From NCBI GenBank assembly GCA_002306945.1, contig DBTH01000015.1, positions 1 to 11,651 of the forward strand: a stretch of DNA of 11,651 nucleotides. The letters are read 5' to 3'. This stretch comes from Methylacidiphilaceae bacterium UBA1321. GTDB taxonomy: Bacteria > Verrucomicrobiota > Verrucomicrobiia > Methylacidiphilales > UBA1321. Below, piece after piece: positions 4,958 to 11,651 of the stretch (its first letter is position 1; each line of letters begins with the position of its first letter). The notes under the pieces are model-generated. The model searched no databases and was not told the DNA's origin. It worked only from the letters and a program-made list of their open reading frames with translations. The translations under genes and the position numbers were made by a program.

Positions 4958-7900
4958 ATGACCCTCCGCGCCAAGTTGACTTCTTTCAAGTCCGGAATTC
5001 TCCACTTCGCGTTGCCATGCATCTTGGGCACCATCGCCTCGGCGCAAGTGCCCCAAGTCAGCATCGTGACCTCGTTCACCGACATCGTTTTGCCGCCGCA
5101 AGTCACGGTGGTGCCGGTTCTCTATAAGGTGAACAACGGCATTGAACGGACGATGGATATCCCGCTGACCTGCACAGTCAGTCAATGCACGGGGGCTGTC
5201 GTTGTGGTCGATAGTCTTCGAGGTACAGGTCAACAGAGCTTTACCGTTTCGCGAACAACCGATACGTTAGCGCCATTCCCGCTGAATTTATTGCAAGACC
5301 GGCAGGAATTGGCAGCGAGTCAAACTCATTCGTTGATGATCCGGAATGGGGAGGTCTGGTCGTTTGGTTGGAATCGTGAAGGACAGTTAGGACTTGGGGG
5401 CAAGGATGCGAACTTTCACCCGATGTTGCGGAAGATACCGGGATTAAGCCGAATTGTTGCCGTCGCTGCGGGGATTGAGTTTTCTGTTGCGTTGGATAGT
5501 GCTGGCGAGGTATGGACTTGGGGAAGTGATTTTTTGGGCGCCTTGGGGAATGGAAATTTTGACCCTAACGAGGCGGTGCCTAGTATCTATGGGAATCCGC
5601 GGATTTACAACACTTTTTTTAGTGATCCCCGACCTCGGAGAGCCTTGAGCGCAAAGAAAATCGTAAGTATTGCTACGGGCCCTTATCACGTCATCGTCGC
5701 CGATTCCGCAGGAAAGACGTGGGGTTGGGGGTATAATCCATATGGCGCATTGGGATTTGTGAGCCCGGCGGGTAAAGTTAGTTCACCCACCCAAGCAGGA
5801 TCAACGGCGAGAATTCGGAAAGTCGTTGCCGGAGGTGATCAAACAAATTGGGAAAGCTATCGGTCGTTTAGTATTGCGCTTGACTATGATGGAAAAATCT
5901 GGGGGATGGGAATGCCTAGTCACTGGCAATTTGGCTCCTTAACAGATGCAAGTACAGCTCCGACGGAAATCCCCATTAATTTATCAAATCAACCCAGTTT
6001 ATCAGGGGCAACGGGGCTCCTTGCTGGGGTTTCAGCATTCTTGATTGAGGAGATGCGAATAAGTGACAAACAACGACTTGTATTTGCTTTAGGTTATGTT
6101 TGGGGAACGTATTGGTCTTCCTATCCGAAGGGCCATGCTTTGGGTGAGATAAACATGCAATCGCTAGGTGGAAGCATCGCCGTTGAAATAGGTTCGGAAA
6201 GTTCAATACCAAATGGAAATAATGAGGTTTGGTGGAAAGGACGAACGGTATCGGGCCCGTCTGGAGCGGTGACGGACTGGGCCTCTGTTCGGAAATCGGA
6301 TGGTGGTGTTTTAGTTGGAAAAAATATTCGTGCAGGAGCAAATCACGCAATAGCATTGGATCTTTCAGGAAATATGTATTGCTGGGGGGATGCCGGTGTT
6401 TGCACTGGTGGAAGTGGTTGGAACAGTAATGCCGTTCGTATTGAAAGAGACTCGAGTCCAGCTGTGCCTCCTGGAGTGATTACGATTCAGACGAACTTTT
6501 CCGGGATAGTCTTGCCATCAAATATTCGAGTGATTCCGGTGCAGTATCGCTTCGATTCTGGCATGGTCAGGACATCTGATGTCACGTTGACATGTTCGGC
6601 GACTAGTTGTACCGGTACTCTGCAAGTCGCTGATGCAAAAGGAGTGGCCCAAAAGCAATTCACGATTGCGCGTAGTATCGATTCGTTGGGGGCCTTCCCG
6701 CTGAGTCTTTTGCAAGACCGGCAGGAATTGGCGACAAGTCGTTCGCACACTCTAATGGTTCGTGATGGAGAAGTCTGGGCCTTCGGCAACAATCAACAGG
6801 GGCAATTGGGAATTAAATATAAGGATTCTTTGTTCCATGCCGCATTGCGTAAAGTTCCAGGATTAAGTCATATTGTCTCCGTCGCAGTTGGGCTTGAGTT
6901 TTCAGTCGCATTGGATAGTGCAGGAGATGTTTGGACATGGGGGAGCAATTTTCTCGGGGCTTTAGGAAATGGCCAATTTGATCCAAATGAGGCTGTTCCG
7001 AATATTTATGTTGATCATCGGGTTTATAATTCATATTACAGCGATCCGATTCCAAGGAGAGTATTGACTGGAAAAAAGGTTGTCAGCATTGCTGCAGGTC
7101 CATATCATGTGATTGTTGCTGATTCAGCGGGTAGTACATGGGGGTGGGGCCATAATTCGAATGGACTCTTAGGGTTTGTGAGCGCTGTGGGGAAAGTTTC
7201 CAGCCCGACTCCATCTATTTCGCCAATTCGAATTCGCAAGGTTGTTGCAGGCGGCGATCAATTAAGCTGGGAATGGTACCGCTCTTTTAGCATTGGCCTT
7301 GATTACAATGGGAAAGTATGGGGGATGGGGAAGCCTAGTCATTGGCAATTCGGATCCTTAACGGATGCAAGTAATGCTCCGACGGAAATTCCAATTAACT
7401 TATCGAATCAGCCAAGCTTAAGTGGTGTCACGGGCATTGTATCTGGCGTTTCCGCCTTCCTCGTGGAAGCGTCAAGGGCAAATGATGATCAGCGGGTCGT
7501 CTTTGCGCTTGGTTATGATTGGGGTGCATATTGGTCGGCTCTTCCTACTGGGCATGCTTTGGGAAGTATTACAATGCAATCGCTTGGTGGAAGTATTGCT
7601 GTCCAAATTGCCACAGAAAGCTCTGTCCCAATTGGAGAATATGATGTTTGGTGGAAAGGAAGAACGGTATCAGGACCCGCCGGACCGGTGACGGATTGGA
7701 AGCAAGTTCAAAAACTCGAAGGAGGTGTTCTTACCGGAAGATCGATCCGAGCAGGGGTAAATCATGCGGTCGTAGTAGACTCTTCGCAAAACCTGTACTG
7801 CTGGGGTGAGGCAAAGGTATGTTCTGGGGCCTCAGATGGAATCTATACTCAGGTTGCTGCCAAGGTATTGGTCGACTCTGCATTGTCGCCAGAGCTAGTT

Positions 7901-8962
7901 ATTGAGGGACTCGTAGATACGATTCTTGTGCCTAGTGACAAGGAATATTTGGATCTTACGGTGAAAGTTGGGGCTGAAACGTATTTGGTCCACGCAAAAT
8001 TGAATTGCGTTGGTGATGTCTGCCAATCGGATGTCTTTGTAAAGCTTCCGGACGGCAGAATTGTTGGAAAAACGATTCGAGTAAGGAAAGCATCTTGCCT
8101 CTATAATCAGATCTCATTTGATCGGAACGAATTCTCGCCAACTGATTTGCTTACAGGAAAAATAATTAGCCCTTTCAAGGGTGCTGTTGCGCTGAATATT
8201 TCTGAACTGGGTGGGTCGGCAAACATCGCGAATGGCCTGATTGATTTAGGCGTAAAAAGTACGGATACACTTCGATTCTCGATTCCGTTAAGCCGATTTG
8301 GGGGGGGGTTAAGTGGGGTTTACTTCGGACAAGTGTCGATGACTGGCTTAGGGTGGAATGAAAGTACGGTTTTACGCTCGTCTAGAGATAGTATGATTTC
8401 TCCAGAAATGGGCAGCCGAAGTTGGGTAATAGATGGCTCGCAAGAATTTGTGTTTTTAGGCTCAGACACTCTCGTTCTGCTCGCTGAAAGATGTAAAAAA
8501 ATCACAGATAGTATTTGCGGTAAATACTCCAAGTCGGCACTCGTGAAAAAAGGTGACGTGGTCCGGCTTGGGAATGTTGATTTGGGAACAAAAGCCATAG
8601 AAAATGACTCGGATCAATTGGTTTGGCGCACTTGGCCAACGGGAGCATTTTTTAAATGCACAGGGCTTGGGATTGTCTCGAATTTATCGGTATCGGTGGA
8701 TTACCAGATGGTGCTCTACAGAGAGGTCGCTGGAGTCGAATGGAATCAGTTTGTTGCAGTAGACTCTTCAAAGATTATCCTGCAAGATGCGAATGGATTG
8801 CAACTACGTAGCATAAACGTGAGTAACACGGTTGGTCATAAGAGTCTCAATCTGCAACTTCCGAATAGACCTAATGGTCCGGATTGGGCGGTCCTGCGTT
8901 TGCTCGTTTGGAAATCTGGTTTTGAAACGGAATATGTGCAAACGTTGCGATTTGGGGGCTGA
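4958..8962 (+). CDS. Large exported protein with two tandem RCC1-like propeller modules
   Basis: A 1334-residue protein with a Sec signal peptide (basic LRAKLTSFK, hydrophobic core, likely cleavage ASA|Q at 29/30). Residues about 33-105 are a beta-type prefix with a C-x4-C pair (C72, C77). Residues about 115-480 are an RCC1-like propeller with blade motifs GEVWSFG, GEVWTWG, GKTWGWG, GKIWGMG and GNMYCWG plus two degenerate blades, which would make seven. The whole unit repeats: prefix from about 507 (C546, C551), propeller to about 953. A third prefix follows at about 979-1045 (C1017, C1022), then a unique C-terminus to 1334. No membrane anchor or sorting motif is recognisable. RCC1 propellers bind proteins or carbohydrates; the ligand is unknown. 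A run of nine G lies at 8300-8308. There is no obvious ribosome site. The RHS gene begins one base after the stop, suggesting a joint role. Confidence 0.88.
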   Translation: MTLRAKLTSFKSGILHFALPCILGTIASAQVPQVSIVTSFTDIVLPPQVTVVPVLYKVNNGIERTMDIPLTCTVSQCTGAVVVVDSLRGTGQQSFTVSRTTDTLAPFPLNLLQDRQELAASQTHSLMIRNGEVWSFGWNREGQLGLGGKDANFHPMLRKIPGLSRIVAVAAGIEFSVALDSAGEVWTWGSDFLGALGNGNFDPNEAVPSIYGNPRIYNTFFSDPRPRRALSAKKIVSIATGPYHVIVADSAGKTWGWGYNPYGALGFVSPAGKVSSPTQAGSTARIRKVVAGGDQTNWESYRSFSIALDYDGKIWGMGMPSHWQFGSLTDASTAPTEIPINLSNQPSLSGATGLLAGVSAFLIEEMRISDKQRLVFALGYVWGTYWSSYPKGHALGEINMQSLGGSIAVEIGSESSIPNGNNEVWWKGRTVSGPSGAVTDWASVRKSDGGVLVGKNIRAGANHAIALDLSGNMYCWGDAGVCTGGSGWNSNAVRIERDSSPAVPPGVITIQTNFSGIVLPSNIRVIPVQYRFDSGMVRTSDVTLTCSATSCTGTLQVADAKGVAQKQFTIARSIDSLGAFPLSLLQDRQELATSRSHTLMVRDGEVWAFGNNQQGQLGIKYKDSLFHAALRKVPGLSHIVSVAVGLEFSVALDSAGDVWTWGSNFLGALGNGQFDPNEAVPNIYVDHRVYNSYYSDPIPRRVLTGKKVVSIAAGPYHVIVADSAGSTWGWGHNSNGLLGFVSAVGKVSSPTPSISPIRIRKVVAGGDQLSWEWYRSFSIGLDYNGKVWGMGKPSHWQFGSLTDASNAPTEIPINLSNQPSLSGVTGIVSGVSAFLVEASRANDDQRVVFALGYDWGAYWSALPTGHALGSITMQSLGGSIAVQIATESSVPIGEYDVWWKGRTVSGPAGPVTDWKQVQKLEGGVLTGRSIRAGVNHAVVVDSSQNLYCWGEAKVCSGASDGIYTQVAAKVLVDSALSPELVIEGLVDTILVPSDKEYLDLTVKVGAETYLVHAKLNCVGDVCQSDVFVKLPDGRIVGKTIRVRKASCLYNQISFDRNEFSPTDLLTGKIISPFKGAVALNISELGGSANIANGLIDLGVKSTDTLRFSIPLSRFGGGLSGVYFGQVSMTGLGWNESTVLRSSRDSMISPEMGSRSWVIDGSQEFVFLGSDTLVLLAERCKKITDSICGKYSKSALVKKGDVVRLGNVDLGTKAIENDSDQLVWRTWPTGAFFKCTGLGIVSNLSVSVDYQMVLYREVAGVEWNQFVAVDSSKIILQDANGLQLRSINVSNTVGHKSLNLQLPNRPNGPDWAVLRLLVWKSGFETEYVQTLRFGG
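5291..6390 (+). repeat. Propeller module, copy 1 of an internal direct duplication
   Basis: This coding stretch corresponds to 6710-7809 at a constant offset of 1419 bases (473 codons). Landmarks TTGCAAGACC, the GATGCAAGTA region, GGTGGAAAGG and TA(T/C)TGCTGGG all keep that offset, so no net insertion or deletion has accumulated between them. In a 96-residue stretch compared by eye about 71 residues are identical, with many silent base changes, indicating an old, selected duplication. Confidence 0.85.
6710..7809 (+). repeat. Propeller module, copy 2 of the internal direct duplication
   Basis: Second copy of the stretch at 5291-6390, preceded by its own prefix domain (from about 6475). The prefix differs by one codon in length from copy 1, whereas the propeller part keeps perfect register. 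Confidence 0.85.
8300..8308 (+). repeat. Homopolymer of nine G inside a coding sequence
   Basis: Nine consecutive G encode three Gly (about residues 1115-1117) of the RCC1-like protein. It is the longest homopolymer I noticed in the window. Gain or loss of one base would shift the frame and remove about the last 215 residues. Confidence 0.9.
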
Positions 8963-8963
8963 G

Positions 8964-11651
8964 ATGTTCAAATCATTTATAACAGCAAAATTTTATTTCT
9001 GGGCTTGGGTAGGAATCTTTCTCGCTCTCCTGGTATCGGATCTCAATGCACAGGTCCTCGTGAGGAATAATCCTCATAAATGTGAAGGAGCAATTTGGTG
9101 GTGGTCATCTGATTTGCCAAAGTGCTGTTATGAAGAATGTCCTCCGGCTATTTACGGTGCACTTGTTAGGAATTATTATGTTGATGGACTGATATCGGGA
9201 GACATCCTTGGTTGGGGCGGTCAATATACAAGAATAAATGATTATTGTAAAGCAACCTATGGACCAAATGCATATGTTGCTTATCCAGAGGTTGGCTTTG
9301 ATAAAGTCCACTTGGTGCCAGACGGAACAGTGAATGGAAGTTTTGATGTTGTTGATTTGCATTTCATTTGTGTAGATAACTCTGTACGGGAGAAATGCCA
9401 CAACGGAAAAGATGACGATCATGATGGATTGACCGATTGCCAAGATCTTGCAAATTGTAAAGGTGTTCCCGACTGCCGGCCCGACATAAGCATCGGCCCG
9501 TGTGGTGCGCCAAAATCGCCGATTGGAGGAGGCTATCAATCGAAAGAGGAGTTGATATGGAATAAAGGCAATAGCGCCTGCCAATGCTCGAAGGAGACGA
9601 AAAAGCCATGCGAGCCGACGGATGGGGAACCGGTGGAAGTCAACTCGGGGCGGCTGACGGATGCGCGGGAAGATCTGATGATTCCGGGGCGATTTCCTGT
9701 GGCCGTGGCTCCCTTCTATCGGTCGAACTCCGACTACCTCGGAGTGCATGGGTACGGGTACAGCTCGATTCTGACGGCTCGGCTGATCCGTTGGGACGAC
9801 AGTTCTTGGTCGTTACGGGATGAGCGCGGAGATCGCGAAGACTTCGATGCCACCGGGAAAAACTTGAACCACAAGATTGCGATGGGGAACTTGCTTCTAA
9901 GCGGCGATTCGGCCTATTGGGAGCCTATGTCCGGGCGAGTCTATGCCTTCACACGCAAGGAGGGCGTCCTGGGAACGATTCGTGATCGGAAAGGGGGAGG
10001 CGTTCGCTTCACCTATGCCGACTCGGCGGGGGTACCCTACCGGCTTCCCATCAAGGGCATCTCGTATTCGGCATGGCCACCCAAGTTCCGAGGTGTGATC
10101 GCCATGGATTTCCGAGTGAACCGATTGGCCGATCTCGACAATACAAGTCGGTTCATCGATTTCAGCTACGACACCACCGGGCTGTTGGTTTCGGCGACCG
10201 ATTTCTCGGGGCGCAAGGTCGATTACACCTACGATCTGGCGGGCAATCAAACCAAGGTGACGTTCCCCGACGGGACGGCGCGTCGGTTCTTCTACCAGGA
10301 TACGGCGAAATTCCATCGATTGACCGCATTCGATGCGAAGCCCATCCGTGGAAGCATGGCTTCGGACACCGCGATCCTGACGCGGAACGAATTCGATGGC
10401 AAAAACCGAGTGGCCTCGCAGACATTCCAAGGATCCAGCTATGGATTCGACCACGCCGCTTGGCGAGATTCGACCTTTCATGAACTGGGTAGCAGGTTCG
10501 GGGAACAAATGAGGCCCAATGCGGTAATGCGAATCATCCAATACTTCCGTTCTACCACAGTGAGTCAAATCGTGCCCGATGGGCGTGGCGGCACGACAAC
10601 TCGTGCGGTAGTCTACGACGACCTAGTTGAAAATGGAGCCCAGCAGGACACGGGTAGCGGTAATTTGCTTGATTCCATCCATTGGCTGAGTCGCGTTTTG
10701 CGCGAAAAGGAAATCGTTGGCACCGACACGTTGTATCGGACCACTGTCTACGACAAGTACAACAATGTGATCGGGAAGACCGAGCCCGAGGGAACGCAGA
10801 TCCAGTTCTTCCGCGATACGCTTTCGCGGGTCTACCTGCAGAAGGAGAACCCCACCGCGGGGCGGGGCTCCGCCCGGTACATCCGCTATGTCTACGACGG
10901 CAAGACAGATCGGATTTTGCGGCAGGTGAACGGGACTTCGCTCGATTCCACGGTCACGGAATGGACCTACGACGCGAACGGCAATGCGCTGACCGAATCG
11001 GTATGGGGCGATCCGGCGGTGAAGATCTCGACCTCCAAGAGCTACGACGCCTTGGGGCGTGTTCTGACCGAAACGGATGCGTTCGGCAAGACGACAAAAA
11101 ACGTCTACTTGTCGACATCGTCCTTTCAGCCCGATTCGGTGCAGTTTCCCGACACCACGGGCGAACGGTACACCCGCGATGCGATGGGCCGTATCACCCA
11201 AACGAAAAACCAACTGGGCCAGGTGAAATGGAACGCCTACGACGTATTGGGGCGTGAGACTCTGACTTGCGGCTACGACAGCCTTTGTGCGCGCCGCACC
11301 TACAACGGCCCGGATCTGGTCCTGTTGGAGGAAGGTCTGATGGCCAACGCCTCGGGCGGCTACGGGGCGGCGCTGCGGGTTTCCATGTACGATGTCGACG
11401 GCTATGGGCGGCGGGTGAAGGAATGGATGCAGTCGGGATTCCGCTGGGTCCTCAAGCGCAAGCTGGTGCTGGACGCGATGGGGAACGAACTGGAGGTCTG
11501 GGACAATCCCGATTCGACGAATTCCGACAGCACGCGCTGGCGTCTGGTCGAGCGTAAGGTGTTCGACGGGCGCAATCATCTGCGTGAACTCAGGCAGTTC
11601 CCCAGCGGTCCTGGATACGATTCGTTGGTGACGCTCTACAAGCCCGACGCC
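8964..11651 (+). CDS. Sec-exported RHS/YD-repeat protein with Cys-rich N-terminal region (3' partial)
   Basis: Starts at ATG 8964, one base after the preceding stop, and stays open to the window end (896 residues seen). I followed the frame codon by codon without finding a stop. A signal peptide (MFKSFITAKFYFW, then a hydrophobic run) ends DLNA|Q at 29/30. Residues 40-216 contain 14 Cys and a motif DDDHDGLTDC (150-159), like the ENC.NG.DDD.DGL.DC calcium-type motif of some extracellular proteins. At about 219 an RHS entry region begins: GEPVEVNSGRLTD, then the LMIPGRFPVAVAPFYRS segment of the DUF6531 type. YD/RHS repeats follow: YDLAGN (423), YDANGN (669), YDALGR (694), DAMGR (739), YDVLGR (759). 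RHS proteins form a hollow shell that often encloses a variable C-terminal toxin; that end is outside the window. With a signal peptide and no PAAR or VgrG part, export like WapA-type proteins is likelier than type VI delivery. Confidence 0.9.
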   Translation, partial: MFKSFITAKFYFWAWVGIFLALLVSDLNAQVLVRNNPHKCEGAIWWWSSDLPKCCYEECPPAIYGALVRNYYVDGLISGDILGWGGQYTRINDYCKATYGPNAYVAYPEVGFDKVHLVPDGTVNGSFDVVDLHFICVDNSVREKCHNGKDDDHDGLTDCQDLANCKGVPDCRPDISIGPCGAPKSPIGGGYQSKEELIWNKGNSACQCSKETKKPCEPTDGEPVEVNSGRLTDAREDLMIPGRFPVAVAPFYRSNSDYLGVHGYGYSSILTARLIRWDDSSWSLRDERGDREDFDATGKNLNHKIAMGNLLLSGDSAYWEPMSGRVYAFTRKEGVLGTIRDRKGGGVRFTYADSAGVPYRLPIKGISYSAWPPKFRGVIAMDFRVNRLADLDNTSRFIDFSYDTTGLLVSATDFSGRKVDYTYDLAGNQTKVTFPDGTARRFFYQDTAKFHRLTAFDAKPIRGSMASDTAILTRNEFDGKNRVASQTFQGSSYGFDHAAWRDSTFHELGSRFGEQMRPNAVMRIIQYFRSTTVSQIVPDGRGGTTTRAVVYDDLVENGAQQDTGSGNLLDSIHWLSRVLREKEIVGTDTLYRTTVYDKYNNVIGKTEPEGTQIQFFRDTLSRVYLQKENPTAGRGSARYIRYVYDGKTDRILRQVNGTSLDSTVTEWTYDANGNALTESVWGDPAVKISTSKSYDALGRVLTETDAFGKTTKNVYLSTSSFQPDSVQFPDTTGERYTRDAMGRITQTKNQLGQVKWNAYDVLGRETLTCGYDSLCARRTYNGPDLVLLEEGLMANASGGYGAALRVSMYDVDGYGRRVKEWMQSGFRWVLKRKLVLDAMGNELEVWDNPDSTNSDSTRWRLVERKVFDGRNHLRELRQFPSGPGYDSLVTLYKPDA

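Noticed and set aside
4267..5233. Two overlapping minus-strand frames of 279 and 205 codons
   Set aside because: They run antisense to antitoxin, repeat and the RCC1-like start, and contain the spurious repeat translations (SAQD, SGQA).
9105..11579. Several minus-strand frames opposite the RHS gene
   Set aside because: The plus frame is continuously open from 8964 to the window end with signal peptide and RHS repeats; the opposite frames have no domain character.
1..11651. CRISPR array, insertion sequence or replication origin
   Set aside because: No regularly spaced short repeats, no transposase with terminal inverted repeats and no DnaA-box cluster were seen. The only long repeats are the coding modules of the RCC1-like gene.

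Overview
The window comes from a GC-rich, Gram-negative-type bacterium. Supporting signs are a lipoprotein with a clean lipobox, two Sec-exported proteins ending their signal peptides in A|Q, Shine-Dalgarno starts, and two ordinary bacterial tRNAs. The lineage cannot be fixed from the sequence. The mix of RHS, RCC1-like and DDxDxDG/Cys-rich extracellular proteins resembles large-genome environmental phyla such as Fibrobacterota or Myxococcota, but that is only an impression.

Layout. (1) 1-2145, plus strand, very GC-rich: the C-terminal end of a hybrid sensor histidine kinase with a receiver domain, followed after one base by a complete NERD-nuclease/UvrD-type helicase. (2) 2162-2972, minus strand: an ankyrin-repeat lipoprotein with its own terminator, possibly preceded by a translationally coupled 25-residue leader ORF. 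(3) 3135-3370, plus strand: tRNA-Ile(GAU) and tRNA-Ala(UGC), the pair usually found inside rRNA operons, here without 16S or 23S and separated by a strong GCAA-loop hairpin. (4) 3371-4957: an accessory or decaying zone. It holds a hairpin-rich non-coding spacer, a truncated XRE-type regulator (minus), a HigB-like toxin reading frame without a usable start codon, an intact HigA-like antitoxin, a terminator-like hairpin, and a short dispersed palindromic repeat.

(5) 4958-11651, plus strand: two large exported proteins, one base apart. The first is a 1334-residue protein made of two tandem 473-residue modules (beta-type prefix plus RCC1-like propeller), a third copy of the prefix and a unique C-terminus. 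The second is an RHS-family protein with a Sec signal peptide, a Cys-rich region containing a DDDHDG motif, an RHS entry motif and YD repeats. It runs off the window end, so any C-terminal toxin domain is not visible.

How the parts may work together: the kinase and helicase may be co-transcribed, but a functional link is unproven. The toxin-antitoxin pair has a plausible operator of two ATGTTATA repeats one helical turn apart. The RCC1-like/RHS pair is the most interesting unit. Both proteins are exported, they are probably translationally coupled, and both lie in a relatively AT-rich island that ends inside the RHS gene where the conserved RHS core begins. The RCC1-like gene also carries a run of nine G that could switch it off by slippage.
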